Notes under the pieces: generated by a model | Database searches by the model: none | Seen by the model: only the letters and a program-made list of their open reading frames with translations | What the model was told of the DNA's origin: nothing | Part shown: positions 13,088 through 28,105 of the stretch, piece after piece | Numbering within the stretch: position 1 is the stretch's first letter | Layout: each line of letters starts with the position of its first letter | Origin: Pseudorasbora parva | Taxonomy: Eukaryota > Chordata > Actinopteri > Cypriniformes > Gobionidae | Assembly (NCBI RefSeq): GCF_024679245.1 | Contig: NC_090187.1 | Coordinates: 19,878,995 to 19,942,994 of the forward strand | Length of the DNA stretch: 64,000 nucleotides | Direction: 5' to 3' | Made by a program: the position numbers and the translations under genes

Positions 13088-16000
13088 GGAAAAGTTCAAG
13101 TTCATGGGATCCAGGGTCAGAATTTTTTTTTTTTTTTGTCAAAAAAAATGTCTTCCTTGACCTACTGATGAAAAAACAGGTAGTCATAAAGTCTGTATAG
13201 AATGTTCAAGTTCAAGACTATTTGGCCACAATTAAGTTCAAAAGGTCATCCTTGAACCACTGTATCAGAAGTATTCTATTTATATGCATAGAAAGTTCAA
13301 GTTCATGGAAACTAGGGTCAGAATTTGAATTTATTTTTTGTCAAAAAATGTCTTCTTTGAGCTTACTAATGAAACAACAGGTAGTCATAAAGTCTGTGTA
13401 GAATGTTCAAATTCAAAGACTATTTGGCCACAAATAATTTCAAAAGGTCATCCTTGAACCACTGCATCAGAAGGAATCTATTTATATCTATAGAAAGTTC
13501 CAGTTCATGGATTCAAGGTTCAGAATCTTGAAGAACTAATAAAAAATCAGAAGGAATCGATTTATATGTATAGAAAGTTCAAGTTCATGGGATCAAGGTT
13601 CAGAATCTTTTTTTTGTCAAAAAAACTCATCCTTGATCTACTGAAGAAACAACAGAAAGTCATACTTCTGTAAAGAAGGTTCAAGTTTAAAGCCTCTTTG
13701 GCCAAAAATAAGTTCAAAGGGTCATCTTGAACCACTGCATCAGAAGGAATCTATTTATATGCATAGAAAGTTCAAGTTCATGGGATCCAGGGTCAGAATT
13801 TATTTATTTTTTGTCAAAAAAATCTCATCCTTGATATACTGAAGAAACAACAGAAAGTCATACGTCTGTAAAGAAGGTTTAAGTTCAAAGACTCTTTGGC
13901 CAAAAATAAGTTCAAAGGGTCATCCTTGAAGAGCTAATAAAACATCAGAAGGAATCTATTTATATCTATAAAGTTCCAGTTCATGGATTCAAGGTTCAGA
14001 ATCTTGAAGAACTAATAAAAAATTAGAAGGAATCGATTTATATGTATAGAAAGTTCAAGTTCATGGGATCCAGGGGCAGAATCTTTTATTTTTTGGTCAA
14101 AAATCTCATCCTTGATATACTGAAGAAACAACAGAAAGTCATATGTGTGTAAAGAAGGTTCGAGTTCAAAGACTCTTTGGTAAAAATAAGTTCAAAGGGT
14201 CATCCTTGAAGAGCTAATAAAACATCAGAAGGAATCTATATGTATAGAAAGAGCAAGTTCAAGGAATCTAGGGGCAGAATTTTTTTTATTATTATTTGTC
14301 AAAAAATGTCTTCCTTGACCTACTGATGAAACAACGGGTAGTCATAAAGTCTGTGTAGAATTTTCAACATCAAAGACTAATTGGCCACAAATAGGTTCAA
14401 TGTGTCATCTCTGAACCACTGAATCAGAAGGAATCTATTTATATGCATAGAAAGTTCAAGTTCATGGGACCCAGGGTCAGAATTTTTTTTTTTTCAAAAA
14501 AAATCTAATCCTTGATTTACTGAAGAAACAACAGAAAGTCATAAGTGTGTAAAGAAGGTTTAAGTTCAACGACTCTGGCAAAAAATAAGATAAAAGGGTC
14601 ATCCTTAAAGAACTAATAAAACATCAGAAGGAATCTATTTATATGGATAGAAAGTTCAAGTTCATGGGATCCAGGGTAAGATTGTTTTTTTTTTTTTTTT
14701 TGCCAAAAAATATCTTCCTTGACCTACTGATGATACAACATGTAGTCATAAAGTCTGCATAGAATGTTCAATCTAAAAGACTATTTGGCCACAAATAAGA
14801 TCAAAAGGTCATCCTTGAACCACTGAATCATGAGGAATCTATTTATATGCATAGACAGTTCAAGTTCATGGGATCCGGGGTCAGAATTTTTTTTTGTTTG
14901 TTTGATTTTTTTTGTCAAAAAATCTCATTCTTGGTATTACTGAAGAAACAACAGAAAGTCATACGTCTTAAAGAAGGTTCAAACTCAAAGACTATTTGGC
15001 CACAAAAAAGTTCAAAAAGGTGATCCTAGAACCACTGCATTAGAAGGAATCTATTTATATGCATAGAAAGTTCAAGGTCATGGGATCCAGGGTAAGATTT
15101 TTCTTTTTTTTTTGTCAAAAAATCTCATCCTTGATCTACTGAAGAAACAACAGAAAGTCATAAGTCTGTAAATAAGGTTCAAGTTCAAAGACTCTTTGGC
15201 CAAAAATAAGTTCAAAGGGTCATCCTTGAAGAGCTAATAAAACATCAGAAGGAATCTATTTATATGTATAGAAACTTCAAGTTCATGGAATCTAGCGTCA
15301 GAATTATTTTTTGCCAAAAAATATCTTTCTTGACCTACTGATGAAACAACAGGTAGAAATAAAGTGTGTAAAGAATGTTCAAGTTCAAAGACTAATTGGC
15401 CACAAATAGGTTCAAAAGGTCATCCCTGAACCACTGCATCAGAAGGAATCTATTTATATGTATAGGAAGTTCAAGTTCTACTGATGAAACAACAGGTAGT
15501 CATAAAGTCTTTGTAGAATGTTCAAGTTCAAAGACTATTGGGCCACAAATAGGTTCAATATGTAGTTCCTAAACCACTGCATCCGAAGTATTCTATTTTT
15601 ATGCATAGAAAGTTCAAGTTCATGGGATCCAGGAACAGAATCTTTTTTTTGTCAAAAAAAATCTAATCCTTGATTTACTGAAGAAACAACAGAAAGTCAT
15701 AAGTCAGTAAAGAAGGTTCAAGTTCAAAGACTCTTTGGCCAAAAATAAGTTCAAAGGGTCATCCTTGAAGAAGTAATAAAACATCAGAAGGAATCTATAT
15801 GTATAGAAAGTTCAAGTTCAAGGAATCTAGGGGCAGAATTTTTTTTATTATTATTTGTCAAAAAATGTCTTCCTTGACCTACTGATGAAACAACAGGTAG
15901 TCATAAAGACTGTGTAGAATGTTCAAGTTCAAAGACTATTTGGCCACAAAAAAGTTCAAAAGGTGATCCTTGAATTACTGCATCAGAAGGAATCTATTTA

Positions 16001-16544
16001 TATGTACAGAAAGATCCAGTTCATTGGATCAAGGTTCAGAATCTTTTTTTTGTCAAAAAAAAAAAATTCATCCTTGATCTACTGAAGAAAGTCATAAGTC
16101 TGTAAAGAAGGTTCAAGTTCAAAGACTCTGGCCAAAAATAAGTTCAAAGGGTCATCCTTGAAGAACTAATAAAACATCAAAAGGAATCTATTTATATGTA
16201 TAGAAAGTTCAAGGTCATGGAATCTAGGGGCAGAATTTTTTTTTGTTATTTGTAAAAAAAATGTCTTTCTTGACCTACTGATGAAACAACGGGTAGTCAT
16301 AAAGTCTGTGTAGATTGTTCAAGTTCAAAGACTAATTGGCCACAAATAGGTTCAATATGTCATCTCTGAACCACTGAATCAGAAAGAATCTATTTATATG
16401 CATAGAAAGCTCAGGTTCATGGAATCTAGGTTCAGATTTTTTTTTTTTTTTTGTCAAAAAATGTCTTCCTTTACCTACTGATGTATAGAATGTATAGTCT
16501 GTATACATTTATGTATATAATGTATAGAATGTATAGTCTGTATA
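13088..16544. repeat. ~200-bp satellite array, block 2
   Basis: The same A/B monomers resume abruptly at GGAAAAGTTCAAGTTCATGG. Its first monomers, up to about 13.56 kb, match 61718-62180 closely, including the odd truncated monomer ending CAGAATCTTGAAGAACTAAT. At 16470-16544 a local expansion of TGTATAGAATGTATAGTC precedes the TA transposon. Confidence 0.94.
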
Positions 16545-19500
16545 CACTGAAAAAAATGACTTTGTGGTATGGTAAAATCTATTACATTAATTCATGTAAT
16601 TATTACATTGTAAAATTAAGTTTAAGTTGGAACTATATATCTTAAGTAAAATGTACACAGTCTATTCATGTAATAACTTAACTGAGAAAAAAGAGTAAAT
16701 TTTATCATATATTTACAAATAATATTTAATGTTTTATAGTCACAGCACATTCACCTAAAATAGTAAGTAAATTTTACTCTGAAAAGCAAAGTGCATTTGA
16801 AAATGCGCACAGATTTTTCGCAAAGATCCAACATGTTCAGTGGTGGCCATGTTCAGAGACGGTCATTTTGGGATGCTGCTTTTATGTGGCTGACTTATTC
16901 TCAATAAGTTTTAACTTTTCACTGAACGTGAGTTTTAATCACAATAACGGTAGCCAACGCTACATAAGTTCTTATTGAGAATTAATAGAGTTTTTTTATG
17001 TCACCATTATGGCGATTAGTGTTTTCTTTAGTTGGGCAGTTTGGCAACTTTTTAATGTTAATGTTTCTCTCACTGCTGTGACTGAGTTTGCTATGGCAAG
17101 AAAAGCAGAGAAAACATGATCAGATGCTTTTGGCCGCTTGATGATCAGAATATGATCATTGTGTAGTGGCTTAATTCACCAATCTTATACGTGAATATGA
17201 GCAATATACTATTAACCTTGTTTTATTCTCGAAAAGATCCAGCACAGTTTTAACCAGAAAAGTTGAATACAATTCATAACAGACTGTACACTAAGCACTT
17301 TGAACATCTGCAAGCTTTTCTCACACACAGATATCAAGATTCAGCCTAAGAATCTCATCAATGGTGACATGCTTCATGCCACAATGCATTCTGGGAGCAT
17401 CATGCAAAACTAAGAAATATCAGCAATATTCACTTGGGTTTGTAATTGGATGCAATGGTAATCTGAGTGAAACTTACAATCTATAGATGAGTATTGCCAG
17501 TGCAATTTACTTGTGTATTTTACATAAAAAATAAGTGGTTCTAGTAAGTAAATATTACTTAGAATAGCCCGAGTAAATATTACAAGCACTTTCTGTGTGG
17601 AAAAAGTTTCCTAGCTTTTTTTAAGTAAATGTCACTCCAAATTTTTTTCAGTGTAGAATGTTCAAGCTCAAAGACTATTTGGCCACAAATAAGTTCAAAA
17701 GGTCATCCTTGAACCACTGCATCAAAAGGAATCTATTTATATGTATAGAAAGTTCAAGTTCATGGGATCAAGGTTCAGAATCTTTTCTTTTTTTTTGTCA
17801 AAAATCTCATCCTTGATATACTGAAGAAACAACAGAAAGTCATACGTCTGAAAAGAAGGTTTAAGTTCAAAGACTAATTGGCCACAAATAGGTTCAAAAG
17901 GTCATCCCTGAACCACTGCATCAGAAGCAATCTATTTATATGCATAGAAAGTTCAAGTTCATGGGATAAAGGGGCAGAATCTTTTTTTTTTTTTGTCAAA
18001 AATCTCATCCTTGATATACTGAAGAAACAACAGAAAGTCATACGTCTGTAAAGAAGGTTCAAGTTCAAAGACTCTTTGGCCAAAAATAAGTTCAAAGGGT
18101 CATCCCTGAAGAGCTAATAAAACATGATAAGGAATCTATTTATATGTATAGAAAGTTCAAGGTCATGGGATCCAGGGGCAGAATCTTTTTTTTTTTTTTT
18201 TTTTTGTCAAAAATCTCATCCTTGACATACTGAAGAAACAACAGAAAGTCATACATCTGTAAAGAAGGTTCAAGTTCAAAGACTCTGGCCAAAAATAAGT
18301 TCAAAGGGTCATCCTTGAAGAACTAATAAAACATCAAAAGGAATCTATTTATATGTATAGAAAGTTCATGTTCAAGTTCAAAGACTAAATGGCCACAAAT
18401 AGGTTCAATAGGTCATCCCTGAACCACTGCATTAGAAGGAATCTATTTATATGCATAGAAAGTTCAAGTTCATGGAATCTAGGTTCAGATTTTTTTTTTT
18501 TAACAAAAAATGTTTCCCTTTACCTACTGATGATACAACATGTAGTCATAAAGTCTGTATAGAATGTTCAAGCTCAAAGACTATTTGGCCACAAATAAGT
18601 TCAAAAGGTCATCCTTGAACCACTGCATCAAAAGGAATCTATTTATATGTATAGAACGTTCAAGTTCATGGGATCAAGGTTCAGAATCTTTTTTTTTTTT
18701 GTCAAACATCTCATCCTTGATATACTGAAGAAACAACAGAAAGTCATACATCTGTAAAGAAGGTTCAAGTTCAAAGACTAATTGGCCAAAAATAGGTTCA
18801 AAAGGTCATCCCTGAACCACTGCATCAGAAGCAATCTATTTATATGCATAGAAAGTTCAAGTTCATGGGATCCAGGGGCAGAATCTTTTTTTTTGTCAAA
18901 AATCTCATTCTTGATATACTGAAGAAACAACAGAAAGTCATACATCTGTAAAGAAGGTTCAAGTTCAAAGACTAATTGGCCAAAAATAGGTTCAAAAGGT
19001 CATCCCTGAACCACTGCATCAGAAGCAATCTATTTATATGCATAGAAAGTTCAAGATCATGGCATCCAGGGTCAGAAATTAGTTTTTTGTCAAAAAAAAT
19101 CTCATCCTTGATCTACTGAAGAAACAACAGAAAGTCATACGTCTGTAAAGAAGGTTCAAGTTCAAAGATTCTTTGGCCAAAAATAAGTTCAAAGGGTCAT
19201 CCTTGAAGAGCTAATAAAATATCAGAAGGAATCTATTTATATGTATAGAAACTTCAAGTTCATGGAATCTAGCGTCATAATTATTTTTTGACAAAAAATA
19301 TCTTCCTTGACCACTGATGAAACAACAGGTAGAAATAAAGTGTGTAAAGAATGTTCAAGTTCAAAGACTAATTGGCCACAAATAGGTTCAAAGGTCATCC
19401 CTGAACCACTGCATCAGAAGGAATCTATTTATATGCATAGAAAGTTCAAGTTCATTGGATCCAGGGGCAGAATCTTTTTTTTTTTTTGGTCAAAAATCTC

Positions 19501-22500
19501 ATCCTTGATATACTGAAGAAACAACAGAAAGTCATATGTCTGTAAAGAAGGTTCAAGTTCAATGCTCTTTGGTAAAAATAAGTTCAAAGGGTCATCCTTG
19601 AAGAGCTAATAAAACATCAGAAGGAATCTATATATATGTATAGAAAGATCAAGTTAATGGAATCTAGGGTCAGATTTTTGTTTTTGTTTTTTTGCCAAAA
19701 AATGTCTTCCTTGACCTACTGATGAAACAACAGGTAGTCATAAAGTCTTTGTAGAATGTTCAAGTTCAAAAACTATTGGGCCACAAATAGGTTCAGTATG
19801 TAGTTCCTAAACCACTGCATCCGAAGTATTCTATTTTTATGCATAGAAAGTTCAAGTTCATGGGATCCAGGAACAGAATCTTTTTTTTGTCAAAAAAAAT
19901 CTAATCCTTGATTTACTTAAGAAACAACAGAACGTCATAAGTCAGTAAAGAAGGTTCAAGTTCAAAGACTCTGGCCAAAAATAAGTTAAAAGGGTCATCC
20001 TTAAAGAACTAATAAAACATCAGAAAGAATCTATTTATATGTATAGAAAGTTCACGTTCATGGAATCTAGGGTCAGATTTTTTTATTTTTTTTGTCAAAA
20101 AATGTCTTCCTTGACATATTGATGAAAAAAACAGGTAGTCATAAAGTCTGTGTGGAATGTTCAAGTTCTAAGAAAATTTGGCCACAAATAAGTTCAAAAT
20201 GTCATCCTTGAACCACTGCATCAGAAGAAACCTATTTATATGGATAGAAAGTTCAAGTTCATGGGATCCAGGGTCAGATTTTTGTTTTTTGTCAAATAAA
20301 ATCTCATCCTTGATCTACTGAAGAAACAACAGAAAGTCATACGTCCGTAAAGAAGGTTTAAGTTCAAAGACTCTTTGGCCAAAAATAAGTTCAAAGGGTC
20401 ATCCTTGAAGAGCTAATAAAACATCAGAAGGAATCTATTTATATGTACAGAAACTTCAAGTTCATGGATTCTAGCATCAGAATTTTTTTTTGCCAAAAAA
20501 TATCTTCCTTGACCTACTGATGATACAACATGTAGTCATAAAGTCTGCATAGAATGTTCAATCTAAAAGACTATTTGGCCACAAATAAGATCAAATGGTC
20601 ATCCTTGAACCACTGAATCATGAGGAACCTATTTATATGCATAGAAAGTTCAAGTTCATGGGATCCGGGGTCAGAAGTTTTTTTTGTTTGTTTGATTTTT
20701 TTGTCAAAAAATCTCATTCTTGGTATTACTGAAGAAACAACAGAAAGTCATACGTCTTAAAGAAGGTTCAAGCTCAAAGACTATTTGGCCACAAATAAGT
20801 TCAAAAGGGGATCCTAGAACCACTGCATTAGAAGGAATCTATTTATATCTATAGAAAGTTCAAGTTCATGGAATCTAGCGTCAGAATTATTTTTTGCCAA
20901 AAAATATCTTCCTTGACCTACTGATAAAACAAAAGGTAGAAATAAAGTGTGTAAAGAATGTTCAAGTTCAAAGACTAATTGGCCACAAATAGGTTCAAAA
21001 GGTCATCCCTGAACCACTGCATCAGAAGGAATCTATTTATATGCATAGAAAGTTCAAGTTCATGGGATCCAGGGGCAGAATCTTTTTTTTGTCAAAAAAT
21101 CTCATCCTTGATCTGCTGAAGAAACAACAGAAAGTCATAAGTCTGTAAATAAGGTTCAAGTTCAAAGACTCTTTGGCCAAAAATAAGTTCAAAGGGTCAT
21201 CCTTGAAGAGCTAATAAAACATCAGAAGGAATCTATTTATATCTATAGAAAGTTCAAGTTCATGGAATCTAGGGTCAGAATTTGTTTTTGTTTTTTTTGT
21301 CAAAAAAATTTCTTCCTTGACATATTGATGAAACAACAGGTAGTCATAAAGTCTGTGTGGAATGTTCAAGTTCAAAGAATATTTGGCCACAAATAAGTTC
21401 AAAAGGTCATCCTTGAACAACTGCATCAGAAGGAATCTATTTATATGCATAGAAAGATCAAGTTCATGGGATCCAGGGTCAGAAATTTGTTTTTTGTCAA
21501 AAAAAATCTCATCCTTGATCTACTGAAGAAACAACAGAAAGTCATACGTCTGTAAAGAAGGTTCAAGTTCAAAGACTCTTTGGCCCAAAATAAGTTCAAA
21601 GGGTCATCCTTGAAGAGCTAATAAAACATCAGAAGGAATCTATTTATATGTATAGAAACTTCAAGTTCATGGAATCTAGCGTCAGAATTATTTTTTGCCA
21701 AAAAATATCTTCCTTGACCTACTGATGAAACAACAGGTAGAAATAAAGTGTGTAAAGAATGTTCAAGTTCAAAGACTCTTTGGTAAAAATAAGTTCAAAG
21801 GGTCATCCTTAAAGAGCTAATAAAACATCAGAAGGAATCTATATGTATGTATAGAAAGATCAAGTTCATGGAATCTAGGGTCAGATTTTTGTTGTTTTTT
21901 TGCCAAAAAATGTCTTCCTTGACCTACTGATGAAACAACAGGTAGTCATAAAGTCTTTGTAGAATGTTCAAGTTCAAAGACTATTGTGCCACAAATTGGT
22001 TCAATATGTAGTTCCTAAACCACTGCATCCGAAGTATTCTATTTTTATGCATAGAAAGTTCAAGTTCATGGGATCCAGGAACAGAATCTTTTTTTGTCAA
22101 AAAAAATCTAATCCTTGATTTACTGAAGAAACAACAGAAAGTCATAAGTCAGTAAAGAAGGTTCAAGTTCAAAGCCTCTTTGGCCAAAAATAAGTTCAAA
22201 GGGTCATTCTTGAAGAAGTAATAAAACATCAGAAGGAATCTATATGTATAGAAAGTTCAAGTTCAAGGAATCTAGGGGCAGAATTTTTTTTATTATTATT
22301 TGTCAAAAAATGTCTTCCTTGACCTACTGATGAAACAACGGGTAGTCATAAAGTCTGTGTAGAATGTTCAAGTTCAAAGACTAATTGGCAACAAGAGGTT
22401 CAAAAGGTCATCCCTGAACCACTGCATCAGAAGCAATCTATTTATATGAATAGAAAGTTCAAGTTAATGGGATCCAGGGGCAGAATTTTTTTTTTTTCTT

Positions 22501-25500
22501 CAAAAATCTCATCCTTGATATACTGAAGAAACAACAGAAAGTCATGCGTCTGTAAAGAAGGTTCAAGCTCAAAGACTCTTTGGCCAAAAATAAGTTCAAA
22601 CTGTCATCCTTGAAGAAGTAATAAAACATCAGAAGGAATCTATTTATATGAATAGAAAGTTCAAGTTCATGGAATCTAGGGTCATTTTTTTGGGGGGTGG
22701 GGGGTGGGAGGTTTCAAAAAATGTCTTCGTTGACCTACTGATGAAACAACAGGTAGTCATAAAGTCTGTATAGAATGTTCAAGTTCAAAGAATAATTGGC
22801 CACAAATAGGTTCAAAAGGTCATCCTTGAACCACTGCATCAAAAGGGAATCTATTTATATGTATAGAAAGTTCAAGATCATTGGATCAAAAAACAACAGA
22901 AAGTCATACATCTGTAAACAAGGTTCAAGTTCAAAGACTCTTTGGCCAAAAATTAGTTCAAAGGGTCATCCTTTAAGAACTAATAAAACATCAGAAGGAA
23001 TCTATTTATATTTATAGAAAGTTCAAGTTCATGGAATCTAAGGTCTTTTTTTGTGTCAAAAAATGTCTTCCTTGACCTACTGATGAAACAACAGGTAGAA
23101 ATAAAGTGTGTAAAGAATGTTCAAGTTCAAAGACTCTTTGGCCACAAATAAGTTCAAAAGGTCATCCTTAAACCACAGCATCAGAAGGAATCTTTTTATA
23201 TGCATAGAAAATTCAAGTTCATGGGATCCAGGGTCAGAATTTTTTTTTTTTTTTTGTCAAAAAAATCTCATCCTTGATCTACTGAAGAAACAACAGAAAG
23301 TCATAAGTCTGTAAAGAAGGTTTAAGTTCAAAGACTCTCTGGCCAAAAATAAGTTCAAAGGGTCATCCTTGAAGAGCTAATAAAACATCAGAACGAATCT
23401 ATTGATATGTATAGAAAGTTCAAGGTCATGGAATCTAGGGTCAGATTTTTTTATTTATTTATTTTTTATTTTTTTGTCAAAAAAAGTCTTCCTTGACCTA
23501 CTGATGAAACAACAGGTAGTCATAAAGACTGTGTAGAATGTTCAAGTTCAAAGACTATTTGGCCGCAAAAAAAGTTCAAAAGGTGATCCTTGAAGCAATG
23601 CATCAGAAGGAATCTATTTATATGTATAGAAAGTTCCAGTTCATGGGATCAAGGTTCAGAATCTTTTTTTGTCAAAAAAAATTCATCCTTTATCTACTGA
23701 AGAAAGAAAAGAAAGTCATAAGTCTGTAAAGAAGGTTCAAGTTCAAAGACTCTGGCCAAAAATAAGTTCAAAGGGTCATCCTTGAAGAACTTATAAAGCA
23801 TCAGAAGGAATCTATTTATATGTATAGGAAGTTCAAGTTCATGGAATATACGGTCAGAATTTTTTTTTTTTTGGTCAAAAAATGTCTTCCTTGACCTACT
23901 GATGATACAACATGTAGTCATAAAGTCTGTATAGAATGTTCAAGCTCAAAGACTATTTGGTCACAAATAAGTTCAAAAGGTCATCCTTAAACCACTGCAT
24001 CAAAAGGAATCTATTTATATGTATAGAAAGTTCAAGTTCATGGGATCAAGGTTCAGAATTTTTTTTTTTTTGTCAAAAATCTCATCCTTGATATACTGAA
24101 GAAACAACAAAAAGTCATACGTCTGAAAAGAAGGTTCAAGTTCAAAGACTAATTGGCCACAAATAGGTTCAAAAGGTCATCCCTGAACCACTGAATCAGA
24201 AGCAATCTGTTTATATGTATAGAAAGTTCAAGTTCATGGGATCCAGGGAAAGAATCTTTTTTTTTTTTTTTGTCAACAATCTCATCCTTGACATACTGAA
24301 GAAACAACAGAAAGTCATATGTCTGTAAAGAAGGTTCAAGTTCAAAGACTCTTTGGCAAAAATAAGTTCAAAAGGTCATCCTTGAAGAGCTAATTAAACA
24401 TTAGAAGGAATCTATTTATATGTATAGAAAGTTCAAGGTCGTGGAATCTAGGGTCAGATTTTTGTTTTGTTTTTGTCAAAAAAATGTCTTCCTTGACCTA
24501 CTGATGAAACAACAGGTAGTCATAAAGTCTGTGTAGAATGTTCAAGTTCAAAGACTATTTGGCCACAAATAAGTTCAAAAGGTCACCCGTGAAGCACTGC
24601 ATCAGAAGAAATCTATTTATATGTATAGAAAGTTCCAGTTCATGGGATCAAGGTTCAGAATCTTTTTTTTTTTTTTGTCAAAAATCTCATCCTTGTCACA
24701 CTGAAGAAACAACAGAAAGTCATACATCTGTAAAGAAGGTTCAAGTTCAAAGACTCTTTGGCCAAAATTAAGTTTAAAGGGTCATCCCTGAAGAGCTAAT
24801 AAAACATGAGAAGGAATCTATTTATATGTAAAGAAAAAGTTCAAGGTCATGGAACCTAGGGTCAGATTTTTGTTTTTTTTCCAAAAAATGTCTTCCTTGA
24901 CCTACTGATGAAACACCCGGTAGTCATAAAGTCTGTGTAGAATGTTCAAGTTCAAGGACTAATTGGCCACAAATAGGTTCAAAAGGTCATCCTTGAACCA
25001 CTGCATCAAAAGGGAATCTATTTATATGTATAGAAAGTTCAAGATCATTGTATCCAGGGTCAGAATCTTTTTTTTGTCAAAAAATCTCATCCTTGATACA
25101 CTGAAAAAACAACAGAAAGTCATACATCTGTAAACAAGGTTCAAGTTCAAAGACTCTTTGGCCAAAAATTAGTTCAAAGGGTCATCCTTTAAGAACTAAT
25201 AAAACATCAGAAGGAATATATATGTATAGAAAGTTCAAGTTCAAGGAATCAAGGGGCAGAATTTTTTTTATTATTATTTGTCAAAAAATGTCTTCCTTGA
25301 CCTACTGATGAAACAACGGGTAGTCATAAAGTCTGTGTAGAAAGGTCAAGTTCAAAGACTAATTGGCAACAAGAGGTTCAAAAGGTCATCCCTGAACCAC
25401 TGCATCAAAAGCAATCTATTTATATGAATTGAAAGTTCAAGTTAATGGGATCCAGGGGCAGAATTTTTTTTTTTCTTCAAAAATCTCATCCTTGATATAC

Positions 25501-28105
25501 TGAAGAAACAACAGAAAGTCATGCGTCTGTAAAGAAGGTTCAAGCTCAAAGACTCTTTGGCCAAAAATAAGTTCAAACTGTCATCCTTGAAGAAGTAATA
25601 AAACATCAGAAGGAATCTATTTATATGAATAGAAAGTTCAAGTTCATGGAATCTAGGGTCATTTTTTTGGGGGGGTGGGGGTAGGGGGTGTCAAAAAATG
25701 TCTTCGTTGACCTACTGATGAAACAACAGGTAGTCATAAAGTCTGTGTAGAATGTTCAAGTTCAAAGACTAATTGGCCACAAATAGGTTCAAAAGGTCAT
25801 CCCTGAACCACTGCATCAGAAGGAATCTATTTATATGCATAGAAAGTTCAAGTTCATGGGATCCAGGGGAAGAATCTTTTTTTTTTGGTCAAAAATCTCA
25901 TCCTTGATATACTGAAGAAACAACAAAAAGTCATACGTCTGAAAAGAAGGTTCAAGATCAAAGACTAATTGGCCACAAATAGGTTCAAAAGGTCATCCCT
26001 GAACCACTGAATCAGAAGCAATCTATTTATATGTATATAAAGTTCAAGTTCATGGGATACAGGGGCAGAATCTTTTTTATTTTTATTTTTTCAAAAATCT
26101 CATCCTTGACATACTGAAGAAACCACAGAAAGTCATACATCTGTAAAGAAGGTTCAAGTTCAAAGACTCTTTGGCCAAAAATAAGTTCAAAGGGTCATCC
26201 CTGAAGAGCTAATAAAAAATGAGAAGGAATCTATTTATATCTATAGAAAGTTCAAGTTCATGGAATCTAGGGTCAGAATTTTGTTTTTTTGCCAAAAAAT
26301 GTCTTCCTTGAGCTACTCATGAAACAACAGGTAGTCATAATGTCTGTGCAGAATGTTCAAGTTCAAAGACTATTTGGCCACACATAAGTTCAAAAGGTCA
26401 TCCCTGAACCACTGAATCAGAAGCAATCTATTTATATGTATATAAAGTTCAAGTTCATGGGATCCAGGGGCAGAATCTTTTTTTTTTTTTTGTCAAAAAT
26501 CTCATCCTTGACATACTGAAGAAACAACAGAAAGTCATACATCTGTAAAGAAGGTTCAAGTTCAAAGACTCTTTGGCCAAAAAAAAGTTCAAAGGGTCAT
26601 CCCTGAAGAGCTAATAAAACATGAAAAGGAATCTATTTATATGTATAGAAAGTTCAAGTTCATGGGATCAAGGTTCAGAATCTTTTTTTTTTTGTCAAAA
26701 ATCTCATCCTTGATATACTGAAGAAACAACAAAAAGTCATACGCATGAATAGAAGGTTCAAGTTCAAAGACTAATTGGCCACAAATAGGTTCAGAAGGTC
26801 ATCCCTGAACCACTGAATCAGAAGCAATCTATTTATATGCATAGAAAGTTCAAGTTCATGGGATCCAGGAGCAGAATCTTTTTTTTTTTTTTTTGTCAAA
26901 AATCTCATCCTTGTCATACTGAAGAAACAACAGAAAGTCATACATCTGTAAAGAAGGTTCAAGTTCAAAGACTCTTTAGCCAAAAATAAGTTTAAAGGGT
27001 CATCCCTGAAGAGCTAATAAAACATGAGAAGGAATCTATTTATATGTAAAGAAAAAGTTCAAGGTCATGGAACCTAGGGTCAGATTTTTGTTTTTTTGCC
27101 AAAAAATGTCTTCCTTGACCTACTGATGAAACACCCGGTAGTCATAAAGTCTGTGTAGAATGTTCAAGTTCAAGGACTAATTGGCCACAAATAGGTTCAA
27201 AAGGTCATCCTTGAACCACTGCATCAAAAGGGAATCTATTTATATGTATAGAAAGTTCAAGATCATTGTATCCAGGGTCAGAATCTTTTTTTTGTCAAAA
27301 AATCTCATCCTTGATATACTGAAAAAACAACAGAAAGTCATACATCTGTAAACAAGGTTCAAGTTCAAAGACTCTTTGGCCAAAAATTAGTTCAAAGGGT
27401 CATCCTTTAAGAACTAATAAAACATCAGAAGGAATCTATTTATATTTATAGAAAGTTCAAGTTCATGGAATCTAAGGTCTTTTTTTTGTGTCAAAAAATG
27501 TCTTCCTTGACCTACTGATGAAACAACAGGTAGAAATAAAGTGTGTAAAGAATGTTCAAGTTCAAAGACTCTTTGGCCACAAATAAGTTCAAAAGGTCAT
27601 CCTTGAACGACAGCATCAGAAGGAATCTTTTTATATGCATAGAAAATTCAATTTCATGGGATCCAGGGTTAGAATTTTTTTTTTTTTGTCAAAAAAATCT
27701 CATCCTTGATCTACTGAAGAAACAACAGAAAGTCATAAGTCTGTAAAGAAGGTTTAAGTTCAAAGACTCTCTGGCCAAAAATAAGTTCAAAGGGTCATCC
27801 TTGAAGAGCTAATAAAACATCAGAAGGAATCTATTGATATGTATAGAAAGTTCAAGGTCATGGAATCTAGGGTCAGATTTTTTTTTTTTTTTTTTTTTTT
27901 TGTCAAAAAAAGTCTTCCTTGACCTACTGATGAAACAACAGGTAGTCATAAAGACTGTGTAGAATGTTCAAGTTCAAAGACTATTTGGCCACAAAAAAGT
28001 TCAAAAGGTGATCCTTGAAGCACTGCATCAGAAGGAATCTATTTATATGTATAGAAAGTTCCAGTTCATGGGATCCAGGGGCAGAATCTTTTTTTATGTC
28101 AAAAA
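15123..28105 (+). repeat. 12.98-kb tandem segmental duplication, copy 1
   Basis: Corresponding landmarks lie 12983-12985 bp apart in this segment and in 28106-41090. Examples are the TA transposon start (16545 and 29529), GTGTAAAGAATG near 19340 and 32324, and the CATACGCATGAATAG monomer. The two copies look nearly identical by eye. Differences I noticed are an extra A near 28350, paired indels near 24541 and 37530, T against A near 21675 and 34658, and a small tract change near 24870. Confidence 0.93.
16545..17653. mobile_element. Non-autonomous TA-target DNA transposon, copy 1
   Basis: The 1109-bp insertion starts CACTGAAAAAAAT and ends ATTTTTTTCAGTG, which are 13-bp perfect terminal inverted repeats. 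TA lies on each side (16543-16544 and 17654-17655). Two uninterrupted paralogous satellite sites (near 55351 and, inverted, near 52000) have a single TA at that point, so the 2-bp duplication is supported. Inside are short palindromes such as AGTAAATATTACTT and AGTAAATTTTACT but no credible transposase frame. A TA duplication suggests a Tc1/mariner-type element mobilised in trans. The exact family is unassigned. Confidence 0.85.

Noticed and set aside
16451..16645. 64-codon frame entering the TA transposon
   Set aside because: It begins in satellite text and runs into the transposon end. The same frame recurs in the second copy only because of the duplication. It has no transposase motif.
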